DNA from: Stutzerimonas stutzeri
GTDB lineage: Bacteria > Pseudomonadota > Gammaproteobacteria > Pseudomonadales > Pseudomonadaceae
Assembly (NCBI RefSeq): GCF_024448985.1
Contig: NZ_JAMOII010000009.1
Location: 85,140 to 149,139 of the forward strand
Direction of reading: 5' to 3'
Length of the DNA stretch: 64,000 nucleotides
Part shown: positions 18,334 through 28,061 of the stretch, piece after piece
How the letters are laid out: every line of letters starts with the position of its first letter
How positions within the stretch are numbered: position 1 is the first letter of the stretch
Position numbers and translations under genes: made by a program
Notes under the pieces: generated by a model
The model's database searches: none
Told to the model about the DNA's origin: nothing
Seen by the model: only the letters and a program-made list of their open reading frames with translations

Positions 18334-20607
18334 ATGCTAACCACCTACAACATTGCATTGGTGAGCCTGTCCATCCTGATTGCCATTGCCGGCTCCTTCA
18401 CGGCGCTCGACCTGGCCAGCCGCGCGCGCGCTTCGACCGATTGGATGCGACATGCCTGGTTATGCGCAGCGGCCGTCTGCATGGGCGGCAGCATCTGGTC
18501 GATGCACTTCGTCGGCATGCTGGCGTTCGGCATGCCCGGCATGGAGATCCAGTACGATCTGGCGCTCACCCTGTGGTCGCTGGTCGTGCCGATTGCGGTG
18601 ACGGCAATCAGCTTTTTCGCCGTGGGTATTCGCGGGCTGGGTCGCAAGACGCTCGGGATCGGCGGTCTGTTCATGGGGCTCGGAATTGGGGCCATGCACT
18701 ACATGGGCATGGCGGCCATGACGATGCATGCCGAGCTGTCCTATGACCCGTTTTGGGTGGGTATCTCCGTCATCATCGCAATCGGCGCGGCCACCGTAGC
18801 GCTCTGGCTCTCGGCCCGTGGCCGGCGCCTGGTACTGCAGGCAGTCTCGGCCGTGGCAATGGGCTTTGCCGTGGCGGGCATGCACTACACGGCCATGGCC
18901 GGCGCACGTTTCACTCCGCTGCACGATGCGATGCCCGCGCCGCACGACAGCGGCCTGGATCTGTTGACGCTGGCGTTATCGGTCGCCGGCTCGACCTTCA
19001 TCGTGCTGTTCTTCGGCCTTGCCGCCTCGATGCATGACAGGCGCATGGCGATCATCAGCGAGCGCGAAGCGGCGGCCTTGCGCCAAAGCGAGGAGCGGTT
19101 CCGCGAGCTGTACAGCAAGACGCCGTTGCCATTGCATTCACTGGATGAAGAAGGCCGGCTCGAATCGGTCAGCGATGCCTGGCTCGTACTGATGGGCTAT
19201 CGCCGAGGCGATGTGATCGGCCGGCCCCTGATCAACTTCATGACCGAAAGCTCGGCGCGCCAGATGCTCAGCCAGGACTGGCCGGCATTGCTCGAAACCG
19301 GCGAATGCCTCAACGCCGAGTACCGCCTGGTGGCCAGGGCCGGCGTGTTCATCGATGTGCTGGCCTCCACGCGCCTCGAACAGACCTCTCGCGGTGCGCT
19401 CATCATCGGCGGCCTGGTGAACATCACCGAACGCCGGCACGCCGAGGCCGCGCTCCGGCAGGCGCAGAAGCTGGAAGCGATCGGCAAGCTGACCGGCGGC
19501 ATCGCTCATGATTTCAACAACCTGCTCGCCGTGGTCAGTGGGAATCTCGAATTGCTGCGCAAACGGTTGCCGAACGACACGGCTCGTACCGGCACCCTGA
19601 TCGAAAACGCGCTGCTGGCCACACAGCGTGGTGCCAGCCTGGTTCAGCGCATGCTGGCCTTCGCCCGTAAGCAAGATTTGAATCCCAGTTCAGTCGTGCT
19701 ACCGGACGTGGTGCTGAGCATGCGAGAGCTGCTGCAACGCTCGGTCGGAACCAACATCACCATCGAAACGCGATTCTCTCTGAGTCTCCCGCCGGCCTAT
19801 GTCGACGCGAATCAGCTCGAAATGGTGCTGATCAACCTGGTGGTCAATGCACGAGATGCCATGCCGACAGGCGGCACGATCTGCATCGAAGGCCAACCGC
19901 GTTCCTTCAGGGCGCCAACGGAACAATCGTCGCAGGAGTTCGTCGCCCTGATCGTGCGCGACGACGGCAGCGGCATGAGCCCGGAGACGCTGGCCCGGGC
20001 AACCGAACCCTTCTTCACGACCAAGGGGCCGGGCAAGGGCACCGGACTTGGCCTCTCGATGGCCCATGGCCTGGCCGAGCAATCGGGAGGCCGATTGGAG
20101 ATGACGAGCCAGCCGGGCAAGGGGACGACCGTCGAGCTGTGGCTACCCTTGGGCATTCCCGCTCAAACGGCGGCACCGGCACTCGAACATGCAGAAGAAT
20201 CCGTCGCGGCGCCGGTACCCGCCTTGTCGATACTCGTGGTAGACGATGACCCGCTGGTGCTCGCCAATACCACCGAGCTACTCGAGGACCTGGGACATCG
20301 AGTCACCGCGGTCGGCGATGGCGAGACGGCCCTGACCGTCCTTCGCCAACAGGAGGCTTTCGATATTCTGGTTACCGATCAAATGATGCCTGGCATGACC
20401 GGAACCCAGCTGGCCAAGATCGTCAAAGCCGAACGGCCCAACCTGCCGGTCCTGTTGGTCAGCGGCTATGCGGAATTGTCCGAGGATGGCCGCCCACTGC
20501 ATACGCTGGCCAAGCCGTTTACGCAGCACACGCTCAGCGCAGCGATCGGCGACACGCTAGGGCGTCCGAATTCGCGCGTCGTGGTGCCGTTGCACAACCG
20601 CCGTTGA
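18334..20607 (+). CDS. MHYT-domain hybrid sensor histidine kinase
   Basis: A 757-aa inner-membrane hybrid kinase. Seven membrane segments form the MHYT sensor (residues ~1-240) with repeats of the Met-His motif (SMHFVGM, AMHYMGM, GMHYTAM), thought to bind a metal and sense a diatomic gas. Then come a PAS domain (~250-370), a dimerisation helix with phosphoacceptor His in IAHDFNNLLAV, the ATPase domain (NARDAMP, DDGSGM, GTGLGLSM) and a C-terminal receiver (ILVVDDDPLV ... VTDQMMPG). No separate response regulator is adjacent, so its output partner is unknown. Confidence 0.9.
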   Translation: MLTTYNIALVSLSILIAIAGSFTALDLASRARASTDWMRHAWLCAAAVCMGGSIWSMHFVGMLAFGMPGMEIQYDLALTLWSLVVPIAVTAISFFAVGIRGLGRKTLGIGGLFMGLGIGAMHYMGMAAMTMHAELSYDPFWVGISVIIAIGAATVALWLSARGRRLVLQAVSAVAMGFAVAGMHYTAMAGARFTPLHDAMPAPHDSGLDLLTLALSVAGSTFIVLFFGLAASMHDRRMAIISEREAAALRQSEERFRELYSKTPLPLHSLDEEGRLESVSDAWLVLMGYRRGDVIGRPLINFMTESSARQMLSQDWPALLETGECLNAEYRLVARAGVFIDVLASTRLEQTSRGALIIGGLVNITERRHAEAALRQAQKLEAIGKLTGGIAHDFNNLLAVVSGNLELLRKRLPNDTARTGTLIENALLATQRGASLVQRMLAFARKQDLNPSSVVLPDVVLSMRELLQRSVGTNITIETRFSLSLPPAYVDANQLEMVLINLVVNARDAMPTGGTICIEGQPRSFRAPTEQSSQEFVALIVRDDGSGMSPETLARATEPFFTTKGPGKGTGLGLSMAHGLAEQSGGRLEMTSQPGKGTTVELWLPLGIPAQTAAPALEHAEESVAAPVPALSILVVDDDPLVLANTTELLEDLGHRVTAVGDGETALTVLRQQEAFDILVTDQMMPGMTGTQLAKIVKAERPNLPVLLVSGYAELSEDGRPLHTLAKPFTQHTLSAAIGDTLGRPNSRVVVPLHNRR

Positions 20608-20725
20608 AGCGTGCGGGTTGCGTTTCCCGACCCGGTTCGCTGATCGATGACCGATAAAAACCTGAACGGATTCGGGCGCGCCGACTCTATCGAAACCACA
20701 GCTTTTGCTGATTTCGAGGTGATAG

Positions 20726-21265
20726 ATGCGCTATCCGACACGCTTCATCCGTACCCGACTCGTCCCGATAACGCTGGCGGCCCTGCTGCTGTCACCAGGC
20801 ATCGTGACAGCAGCCGCCGACTCGCCGCAGGTACTCGGCTGGGTCGAGGAAGGGCTGATTCTTCCGGAAAAAGTGGCGGTGAAGTTCAAGCTCGACACGG
20901 GCGCGTTGACGTCCTCGATGCATGCGGAAAATATCGACCGTTTCGAGAAAGACGGCGAGGACTGGATACGCTTCACCGTCGAGCTGGAAGACATCAATAC
21001 CGAAAAGCAGGTGAGGACACGTCTGGAGCGCAAGATGGTTCGGGACCTCACGGTCCGTGGCGCGGGCGGTGCCGAGGAGCGCCCTGTCGTGCTGATGAAA
21101 GTCTGCCTGGGTAATCAGACCTATGAGGAGCAGTTCTCGCTAAACGACCGGGACAAGATGAATTACCCCGTGCTGATTGGCCGCCGTACGCTGGAGAAGA
21201 TTGGCCCGGTGGATTCATCCAAGACATTCACCGTCGAGCCGAGCTGCGCTGACACCGGCAGCTGA
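20726..21265 (+). CDS. Secreted retropepsin-like protein (RimB/COG4067 'zinc protease' family)
   Basis: A 179-aa protein with a signal peptide (about residues 1-30) and a single retropepsin-like aspartic protease domain. The active Asp lies in FKLDTGALTSS (Asp57) and NYPVLIGRRTL matches the C-terminal flap region. The family is often labelled 'ATP-dependent zinc protease', which the sequence does not support. GAGGTGATAG serves as the RBS. It follows the kinase gene by 118 bases on the same strand; no functional link is evident. Confidence 0.82.
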   Translation: MRYPTRFIRTRLVPITLAALLLSPGIVTAAADSPQVLGWVEEGLILPEKVAVKFKLDTGALTSSMHAENIDRFEKDGEDWIRFTVELEDINTEKQVRTRLERKMVRDLTVRGAGGAEERPVVLMKVCLGNQTYEEQFSLNDRDKMNYPVLIGRRTLEKIGPVDSSKTFTVEPSCADTGS

Positions 21266-21524
21266 TGCCGTCTTGCGAGTTCGTGGATCGGCCGTTGCCG
21301 CACCGATCCACAGCTCATCGCCTGGGTGCAACTCCCCCTGCGCCCCTCCGGTCAACTGAAAGCGCCACCGTTGTACCGACGACGAGCCTTTTCATCCCCG
21401 AACGCCACATTGATGAGATCGCCGGACCGAGTCCGCGCCCACCGACACGGCATGGGTCACATGAAGACAAACCAGGCGGCGCTGGCTCGCGACTTCACCC
21501 GTTCCCCGGAAACAGGAGTTTGAG

Positions 21525-22538
21525 ATGACCAACCGCGACCAGACTGCCGTGATCTGCGGCGGAACCGCCGGCGTGGGCCGCGCGACCGCCCATGCCTTGG
21601 CGCAGGCAGGTTTTCGCGTGGCCGTGATCGCGCGTGGCGAACAGGGCCTGGCCGACACACGCCAAGCGCTCGAAGCGACCGGCGCCACGGTGCTGACGAT
21701 TGCCGCCGACGTCGCCGATGCCGAGGCGATCGACCGCGCCGCCGAGCGGATCGAAGCCGAGCTGGGACCGATCGAGCTCTGGATCAACGCGGCCATGGCC
21801 ACGGTCTTCGCACCGGTCGAGAAAATCACTGCGGCGGAGTACAAGCGGGTCACCGAGGTGACCTACCTGGGCTTCGTCCATGGCACGCTAGCCGCGCTGC
21901 GACATATGCAACCGCGCAATCGCGGCACCATCGTGCAGGTGGGGTCGGCGCTGTCCTATCGCGCCATCCCGCTGCAATCGGCTTACTGCGCGGCGAAGTT
22001 CGCCATCCGAGGTTTCACCGACTCGTTGCGCTGCGAGCTGATCCACACCAAGAGCAAAATCCGTCTGACCATGGTTCAGCTACCGGCACACAACACGCCG
22101 CAGTTCGACTGGTCGCGCAACAAAATGACCAAACGCCCGCAACCGGTGCCGCCGATCCACACGCCCGAGGTCGCCGCTCGCGCCATCCTCCGCGCGGCCA
22201 CCGATGCGCCGCGTGAACTCTGGCTGGGACGTGCCTCGCTCCAGGCGATCATCGGCAACATGTTCATGCCGGGCCTGCTCGATCGCATGATGGCCAAACA
22301 GGCCTGGAGCGGGCAGATGACCGACGAGCCGGCCAACCCCACGCAGCCAGACAACCTCTTCGAACCGGTCGAAGACTTGCATCGCATCAATGGCCGCTTT
22401 GGGGACCGGGTTCAGGACCACGCCGTGGCCCTGAGCAGCGAAACCATCGGCAAGCTGGCGGTGGCAGGACTGGCGGCAGTGACCGTGGGCGCGGTGGCGT
22501 TGGTCGCCTCTATAGCCTCGGGTCGCGGCCGACGTTAA
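21525..22538 (+). CDS. SDR-family oxidoreductase with C-terminal membrane anchor
   Basis: A 337-aa short-chain dehydrogenase: GGTAGVGRA cofactor loop near the N-terminus, an INAAMA motif in place of NNAG, and the catalytic Ser/Tyr/Lys in GSALSYRAIPLQSAYCAAK (in part: SAYCAAK). The body is longer than a classical SDR and ends in a hydrophobic stretch (LAVAGLAAVTVGAVALVASIA, about residues 309-329) that probably anchors it in the membrane. CAGGAG precedes the ATG. The substrate is unknown. Its stop overlaps the stop of the convergent efflux gene by four bases. Confidence 0.85.
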   Translation: MTNRDQTAVICGGTAGVGRATAHALAQAGFRVAVIARGEQGLADTRQALEATGATVLTIAADVADAEAIDRAAERIEAELGPIELWINAAMATVFAPVEKITAAEYKRVTEVTYLGFVHGTLAALRHMQPRNRGTIVQVGSALSYRAIPLQSAYCAAKFAIRGFTDSLRCELIHTKSKIRLTMVQLPAHNTPQFDWSRNKMTKRPQPVPPIHTPEVAARAILRAATDAPRELWLGRASLQAIIGNMFMPGLLDRMMAKQAWSGQMTDEPANPTQPDNLFEPVEDLHRINGRFGDRVQDHAVALSSETIGKLAVAGLAAVTVGAVALVASIASGRGRR

Positions 22539-23152
22539 GGCGCAGTGCGCAGTTCCTGCCGCGCCTGGCGCACCACCGACCAACCGGCGGAAAGCGCCAG
22601 CCCCGCCATGAACAGCGCCACGATGAAGTCCGGCCAGCCGGAACCCGTTCCGAAAACGCCCGCTGCGGCAATCATCACCGCGATGTTGCCCAGCGCGTCG
22701 TTGCGGCTGCATAGCCAGACCGAGCGCATGTTCGAGTCGCCCTCGCGAAACGCATAGAGCATCAGCGCCACGACGACGTTGGCAACCAGCGCCAGCGCGC
22801 CGATGGCGCCCATGGTCAGAGGCTCCGGCACCACGCCGGCATGGACCGCCCAACCGGCGCGACCAAGCACGAACACGCCGAAGGCCAACATCGACAGCCC
22901 TTTCACCATGGCTGCACGCGAACGCCAGACCAGGCCCATGGACAGCACCACCAGGGTGATGCCGTAGTTGGCGGCATCCCCGGCGAAGTCGATGGCGTCG
23001 GCCAGCAGCGAGACCGACCCGGATCGCAATCCGCCCCCGACTTCCACGACGAACATGATTAGGTTGATCGCCAGCGCGACCCACAGCGCCTTGCGAAAAC
23101 GCGGGCTGACCGCCGGGGTTGAGCAGCCTGAATCACAGCATCTCGACGACAT
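22535..23152 (-). CDS. Short CDF-type cation efflux protein
   Basis: A 205-aa cation-diffusion-facilitator-like protein with five or six membrane helices and a Cys-rich N-terminus (CCDSGC). The metal-site motifs are LLADAIDFAGDAANYG in helix 2 and CSRNDALGNI in helix 5. It stops after the last helix, so it lacks the cytoplasmic C-terminal domain of ~300-aa CDFs. The ATG at 23152 has CAGGAG upstream. The divergent MerR gene and the operator between them suggest induction by Cd, Pb, Zn or Co and a role in exporting them. Confidence 0.85.
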   Translation of the reverse strand: MSSRCCDSGCSTPAVSPRFRKALWVALAINLIMFVVEVGGGLRSGSVSLLADAIDFAGDAANYGITLVVLSMGLVWRSRAAMVKGLSMLAFGVFVLGRAGWAVHAGVVPEPLTMGAIGALALVANVVVALMLYAFREGDSNMRSVWLCSRNDALGNIAVMIAAAGVFGTGSGWPDFIVALFMAGLALSAGWSVVRQARQELRTAP

Positions 23153-23183
23153 GGAAATGTCTCCTGAACTATATTCGGAGCCA

Positions 23184-23214
23184 TTGCACACCCTGGAGCC
23201 GCTCCAGGGTCAAG
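23184..23214 (-). promoter_or_regulatory. MerR-type promoter/operator of the efflux gene
   Basis: On the minus strand TTGACC (23214-23209) and TGCAAT (23189-23184) are 19 bases apart, the over-long spacing that MerR regulators correct. The spacer lies in a perfect inverted repeat, ACCCTGGAG / CTCCAGGGT (23191-23211, three-base centre), very like CadR/PbrR operators. Confidence 0.85.
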
Positions 23215-23256
23215 CCCTATCCTGAGCACGATTGCAGCGAGACGAAGGAGACCATC

Positions 23257-23676
23257 ATGCGTATAGGCGAGCTGAGCACGGCGGCCGACGTGGACGTCGA
23301 GACCATTCGCTATTACGAGAAGATCGGGTTGATGCCCGCACCGGAGCGCGGCGCCAATGGCTATCGGTCTTACTCTTCCAAGCAACTGGCGCACCTGGTG
23401 TTCATCCGCCATTGCCGGGCGTTGGATATCGGGCTCGCCGACATCCGTCGGCTGCTGGAGTTTTCCAACCAACCGGACGCCAGCTGCGGCGACATCAATC
23501 TGCTGATCGACCAACAGCTCGAGCGTGTCCGTGCGCGGCTCGAAAGCCTCCATGCCCTTGAGCATCAGCTGCAGGCGCTGCGCAGTTGCTGCACTGATGG
23601 TCGTCCGATACAGGGCTGCGGAATTCTCAACGAGCTGGCCAGCACGCGACAGGACGAGGCTCGGCACGAGTCTTGA
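23257..23676 (+). CDS. MerR-family metal-responsive regulator, CadR/PbrR type
   Basis: A 139-aa MerR regulator with an N-terminal winged helix (MRIGELSTAADVDVETIRYYE, given in part) and a dimerisation helix. Cysteines at positions 77, 111, 112 and 121 match the Cd/Pb-sensing group, where a Cys near 77 and two near 112-121 bind the metal. GAAGGAG precedes the ATG. It is divergent from the CDF-type gene and should repress, then activate, that promoter by DNA distortion. Which metal is sensed cannot be told from sequence alone. Confidence 0.88.
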   Translation: MRIGELSTAADVDVETIRYYEKIGLMPAPERGANGYRSYSSKQLAHLVFIRHCRALDIGLADIRRLLEFSNQPDASCGDINLLIDQQLERVRARLESLHALEHQLQALRSCCTDGRPIQGCGILNELASTRQDEARHES

Positions 23677-23771
23677 GGCTCCGGTTCGCAAATGCAGCGT
23701 CGCTGCTGACAATGCTTGGCGGGCTGCGCGCCCTTGGCTAATCTGCGTCTCTTTTGCCACGAGCCGTTCCG

Positions 23772-24542
23772 ATGCCGCTGTTCGACATGTTGCTATTGAT
23801 CGCTGCCGGTTTTGCCGCGGGTGGCATGAATGCGCTCGCCGGAGGCGGCACCTTCTTTTCGTTTCCAGCACTGCTGGCTACCGGCCTGCCACCGGTTACC
23901 GCCAATGCAACCAACGCCGTGGCGCTCTGGCCCGCCAGCCTTGCCGGCGCCTGGGCTGCGCGCTCGTCTCTCCAGCCGTTGGGACGCTACCTGATCCCGC
24001 TGCTACTGGCCGGTCTGATCGGCGGTTTGCTCGGCGGCCTACTGCTACTGGCCAGTGGTGACGACATCTTCAGTCTGCTCATTCCATGGCTGTTGCTGCT
24101 GGCCACCGCGTTATTCGCCGCCAGTCCTTGGCTGAGTCGCTGGCTCGCGGCACGCCGAAAAGATGAAAGCGCTGTACCACCGCATGCGCCGGCATCGCTC
24201 GCGGCGCATGGACTAGTATCCATCTATGGCGGTTATTTCGGGGCGGGTATGGGCATCCTGCAGCTGGCGGCGTTTTCCATCGAAGGTCATCAGCTGGTTC
24301 GCGCCAACGCGCTGAAGAATCTGATTTCTGCCGTCATCTATAGCGTTGCCACAGCCACGTTCATCATTGCCGGACGCGTGAGCTGGTATGAGCTGGCCAT
24401 CCTGCTGATCGGCACCACACTCGGCGGCTATGCAGGCGGCGCGCTGAGCAAAAAACTGCCGGCCAACTGGCTGCGCGCCTTCGTCATAGGCGTCGGCAGC
24501 GCCATGACCGTCTATTACTTTTGGACGACTTACGGGCAATAG
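23772..24542 (+). CDS. TSUP-family permease (TauE/SafE)
   Basis: A 256-aa membrane protein with about eight helices and the TSUP hallmarks: GGMNALAGGGTFFSFPALLATGLPP (in part: NALAGGGTFF) and the second-half repeat YGGYFGAGMGIL. The family exports sulfite, sulfoacetate or other organosulfur anions. The ATG at 23772 is preferred to 23754 because the helix begins there. No sulfur genes are adjacent. Confidence 0.9.
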   Translation: MPLFDMLLLIAAGFAAGGMNALAGGGTFFSFPALLATGLPPVTANATNAVALWPASLAGAWAARSSLQPLGRYLIPLLLAGLIGGLLGGLLLLASGDDIFSLLIPWLLLLATALFAASPWLSRWLAARRKDESAVPPHAPASLAAHGLVSIYGGYFGAGMGILQLAAFSIEGHQLVRANALKNLISAVIYSVATATFIIAGRVSWYELAILLIGTTLGGYAGGALSKKLPANWLRAFVIGVGSAMTVYYFWTTYGQ

Positions 24543-24593
24543 CCTGAATGTCGGGTTACGCCTTAGTGACGCAGATTGCGCCTTCGGAGCCCC

Positions 24594-24615
24594 GGATTAC
24601 GCCTTCGGCTAATCC
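24594..24615. repeat. GGATTA-type palindromic repeat
   Basis: GGATTA and TAATCC flank a GCC-TTC-GGC inner stem. A weaker copy lies just upstream (24555-24588). Such 'GGATTACGCCTTCGGCTAATCC' elements are dispersed in many proteobacterial genomes. This one may end transcription of the TSUP gene. Confidence 0.55.
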
Positions 24616-24722
24616 AGGCTACGGTCTGAGCGGCGGATCGTCCGGCCGACTTATGGCGTATGCCGTCCAGCTCTGCTAGTGTCGCGCCCGTTTCAGAGCA
24701 GCCGCAGAGAACAGGTTCCGCC

Positions 24723-24965
24723 ATGGCCCGCAAGAAAGTCGCCCTCGATTTCGAACAATCCCTCGCCGAGCTGCAGCAGCTGGTCGAGCGCCTGGAAAGC
24801 GGCGAGCTGTCGCTCGAAGACTCGCTGACCTGTTTCGAACAGGGGATCGGTCTGACCCGCGACTGCCAGGCCGCCCTGAGCCAGGCCGAACAAAAGGTGC
24901 AGATCCTGCTGGAGCGTGACGGCAAGCTGCAGGAAGCCCCCTTCGAGGTGGACCCGGAAGCATGA
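24723..24965 (+). CDS. xseB: Exodeoxyribonuclease VII small subunit
   Basis: An 80-aa XseB, a two-helix protein that binds XseA to form exonuclease [29 protein letters not shown] (in part: [16 protein letters not shown]) is the family signature. The ATG at 24723 gives the normal length. Its last codons overlap ispA by four bases (ATGA), so the xseB-ispA-dxs order forms a coupled operon start. Confidence 0.96.
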   Translation: MARKKVALDFEQSLAELQQLVERLESGELSLEDSLTCFEQGIGLTRDCQAALSQAEQKVQILLERDGKLQEAPFEVDPEA

Positions 24966-25849
24966 TCGACGAGTACCAGCAACGCTGCCAAAAACGCGTC
25001 GATAGCTGTCTCGAGGCGCTCTTCTTCCCCCCCCGCCCGCAACTCGAACGCCTCTATCAAGCCATGCGCTACAGCGTGATGAATGGCGGCAAGCGCGTGC
25101 GCCCACTGCTGGTTTACGCCGCCTGCGAGGCGCTCGAAGGCGACAGCGCGCAAGCCGACGGCGCCGCCTGCGCCGTCGAACTGATCCACGCCTACTCGCT
25201 GGTACATGACGACTTGCCAGCCATGGACGACGATGACCTACGCCGCGGCCAACCGACCACCCACAAAGCCTTCGACGAAGCCTGCGCGATCCTCGCCGGT
25301 GATGGCCTGCAAAGCCTCGCCTTCGAAGCGCTCGCCGCCGAGGCGCACAACCCCAGCGATCCAGCCCTGCGTCTGGAGATGTTCAGCAGCCTCGCACGGG
25401 CAGCAGGTCCGGCTGGAATGGTTGGCGGGCAAGCGATCGATCTCGGATCGGTCGGCCTGAAACTTGATCGCACGGCGCTGGAACTGATGCATCGCCACAA
25501 GACCGGCGCGCTGATCGAGGCCAGCGTGCGTCTCGGCGCCCTCGCCAGCGGACATGCCGATGCCGACAAGCTGGCCGCTCTGCAGCGGTACGCACAAGCC
25601 ATCGGCCTGGCCTTCCAGGTGCAGGACGACATCCTCGACGTGGAAAGCGACACCGTCACGCTCGGCAAGCATCAGGGCGCCGACATCGCCCGCGACAAGC
25701 CCACTTATCCGGCTTTGCTGGGCATGGACGCGGCAAAAGCCTACGCACTGGAGCTGCGCGATCTGGCGCTCGATGCCGTCGCGCCCTTCGGTGCGGCCGC
25801 CGAGCCGTTGCGCCAACTGGCCCGCTTCATCGTCGAGCGCCGCAGCTGA
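24962..25849 (+). CDS. ispA: (2E,6E)-farnesyl diphosphate synthase
   Basis: A 295-aa prenyl synthase that makes farnesyl diphosphate from IPP and DMAPP/GPP. Both aspartate-rich motifs are present ([14 protein letters not shown] and [12 protein letters not shown]). It overlaps xseB by four bases and precedes dxs by 123 bases, the standard pseudomonad isoprenoid cluster. Confidence 0.96.
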   Translation: MIDEYQQRCQKRVDSCLEALFFPPRPQLERLYQAMRYSVMNGGKRVRPLLVYAACEALEGDSAQADGAACAVELIHAYSLVHDDLPAMDDDDLRRGQPTTHKAFDEACAILAGDGLQSLAFEALAAEAHNPSDPALRLEMFSSLARAAGPAGMVGGQAIDLGSVGLKLDRTALELMHRHKTGALIEASVRLGALASGHADADKLAALQRYAQAIGLAFQVQDDILDVESDTVTLGKHQGADIARDKPTYPALLGMDAAKAYALELRDLALDAVAPFGAAAEPLRQLARFIVERRS

Positions 25850-25972
25850 GCCCGCCTGTCCCGTGGCCGTATCGCCGGCGCCTATGGGGCGACCGTTGAT
25901 GCCTGGGTCATTCTTCTCACTGTAACCATCGGGTAAACTGCGGCTCTTTTTTCAGCCAAAACGATCCGCCCG

Positions 25973-27871
25973 ATGCCCAAGACGTTCCATGAGATTCCTC
26001 GGGTCCGCCCTGCGACGCCCGTTCTAGACCGCGCGGCCACTCCCGAGCAGCTGCGCCGACTGAGCGAAGCGGAACTTGAAGAACTCGCCAACGAACTGCG
26101 GCAGGACCTGCTCTACAGCGTCGGCCGGACGGGCGGGCACTTCGGCGCAGGGCTCGGCGTGATCGAGCTGACCATCGCCCTGCACTATGTCTACGACACA
26201 CCAGACGACCGCCTGGTGTGGGATGTTGGCCATCAGGCCTATCCGCACAAGATCCTCACCGGCCGCCGCGAGCAGATGGCCAGCCTGCGTCAGAAAGACG
26301 GCCTCGCCGCCTTCCCGCGCCGCAGCGAAAGCGAGTACGACACCTTTGGCGTCGGCCACTCCAGCACCTCGATAAGCGCCGCCCTCGGCATGGCCATCGC
26401 CGCGCGCATGCAGGGCAAGAAGCGCAAATCCATCGCTGTGATCGGTGACGGCGCGCTCACTGCCGGCATGGCTTTCGAGGCCTTGAACCACGCCCCGGAA
26501 GTTGGCGCCGACATGCTGGTGGTGCTCAACGACAACGACATGTCGATCTCGCGCAATGTCGGCGGGATGTCCAACTATCTGGCGAAAATCCTGTCCAGCC
26601 GCACCTACACCAGCATGCGCGAAGGCAGCAAGAAGGTCCTGTCGCGCCTGCCCGGCGCCTGGGAAATCGCCCGTCGCACCGAGGAATACGCCAAGGGCAT
26701 GCTGGTGCCCGGTACATTGTTCGAGGAGCTGGGCTGGAATTACATCGGCCCCATCGACGGCCATGACCTGCCGACGCTGATCGCCACGCTGCGCAACATG
26801 CGCGACCTATCCGGCCCGCAGTTCCTGCACGTGGTGACCAAGAAGGGCAAGGGCTTCGCCCCGGCAGAAGTCGACCCCATCACCTGGCACGCCATCAGCA
26901 AGCTGGAGCCCGTCGGCGGTCCGGTTGCGCCGAAGAAGCCCAGCGGCCCGAAGTATTCCAACGTGTTCGGCCAGTGGCTATGCGACATGGCCGCCGCCGA
27001 CCCGCGCCTGACCGGCATCACGCCGGCCATGAAGGAAGGCTCCGACCTGGTCGATTTCAGCGAACGCTATCCAGATCGCTATTTCGACGTTGCCATCGCC
27101 GAGCAACATGCGGTGACGCTGGCCGCCGGCATGGCCTGTGAGGGCGCCAAACCCGTGGTCGCGATCTACTCGACCTTCCTGCAACGGGCTTACGACCAGC
27201 TGATCCACGATGTGGCGGTGCAGAACCTCGACGTGCTGTTCGCCATCGACCGCGCCGGCCTGGTCGGCGAAGACGGCCCGACCCACGCAGGCAGCTTCGA
27301 TCTTTCGTACCTGCGTTGCATCCCCGGCATGCTGGTCATGACGCCGAGCGACGAGAACGAGATGCGCCGCATGCTGACCACCGGTTATCACTTCGAAGGC
27401 CCGGCGGCGGTGCGCTATCCGCGCGGCACCGGCCCGAACGCGACCATCGAACCAAGCCTCGAGCCGCTGGAAATCGGCAAGGGCGTGATACGGCGCCAAG
27501 GCTCGAAGGTGGCACTGCTGGTTTTCGGCGTACAACTGGCAGAGGCGCTGCAGGTGGGCGAGGCACTCGACGCCACCGTGGTCGACATGCGCTTCGTCAA
27601 ACCGCTGGATGAAGTACTGGTACGGCAATTGGCCGATTCCCATGAACTGTTGGTGACCGTCGAGGAAAACAGCGTCATGGGCGGCGCCGGCAGTGCAGTG
27701 AATGAATTCCTGACGCGCGAAGGCCTGCTCCAACCCATCCTCAATCTCGGCCTGCCCGATTACTACGTGGAGCACGCCAAGCCCGCCGAGATGCTTACCG
27801 AATGTGGCCTGGACGCAGCGGGAATCGAGGCTGCAATACGTGCGCGGCTGACGAGCCTGCAGCAACCGTAG
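25973..27871 (+). CDS. dxs: 1-deoxy-D-xylulose-5-phosphate synthase
   Basis: A 632-aa thiamine-diphosphate enzyme, first step of the MEP isoprenoid pathway (pyruvate + glyceraldehyde-3-P). It has [10 protein letters not shown]-type N-terminal His residues ([12 protein letters not shown]), the TPP motif [15 protein letters not shown] and the transketolase-like [12 protein letters not shown]. Length is standard. A T-run just upstream (25948-25953) may be the end of another element. Confidence 0.97.
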   Translation: MPKTFHEIPRVRPATPVLDRAATPEQLRRLSEAELEELANELRQDLLYSVGRTGGHFGAGLGVIELTIALHYVYDTPDDRLVWDVGHQAYPHKILTGRREQMASLRQKDGLAAFPRRSESEYDTFGVGHSSTSISAALGMAIAARMQGKKRKSIAVIGDGALTAGMAFEALNHAPEVGADMLVVLNDNDMSISRNVGGMSNYLAKILSSRTYTSMREGSKKVLSRLPGAWEIARRTEEYAKGMLVPGTLFEELGWNYIGPIDGHDLPTLIATLRNMRDLSGPQFLHVVTKKGKGFAPAEVDPITWHAISKLEPVGGPVAPKKPSGPKYSNVFGQWLCDMAAADPRLTGITPAMKEGSDLVDFSERYPDRYFDVAIAEQHAVTLAAGMACEGAKPVVAIYSTFLQRAYDQLIHDVAVQNLDVLFAIDRAGLVGEDGPTHAGSFDLSYLRCIPGMLVMTPSDENEMRRMLTTGYHFEGPAAVRYPRGTGPNATIEPSLEPLEIGKGVIRRQGSKVALLVFGVQLAEALQVGEALDATVVDMRFVKPLDEVLVRQLADSHELLVTVEENSVMGGAGSAVNEFLTREGLLQPILNLGLPDYYVEHAKPAEMLTECGLDAAGIEAAIRARLTSLQQP

Positions 27872-27913
27872 AATGGGAAACGCCGAAGATTTTTCCTCAC
27901 GGCCCGCCAGCCT

Positions 27914-27970
27914 GTAGGGCAGAACTCATTTGGCCGCCGCTTCACAAAGGCCGAACAAGTTCGGCCCTAC
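27914..27970. repeat. Dispersed GTAGGGC..GCCCTAC repeat, copy A
   Basis: A 57-bp imperfect palindrome starting GTAGGGC and ending TTCGGCCCTAC between dxs and cobT. Copies with the same core (TCATTTGGCC ... AAGGCCGAACAAGTTCGG) lie at 47790 and, inverted and diverged, at 55051. Confidence 0.75.
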
Positions 27971-28061
27971 GTGCACAATCTGCAGCAGCTAAAGTGCCCG
28001 CGCGGTCTCCCTTCTGTTTTCCTTACGGCCCGGCCAGCCAGGCCGCCACCGGTACGCAGCC

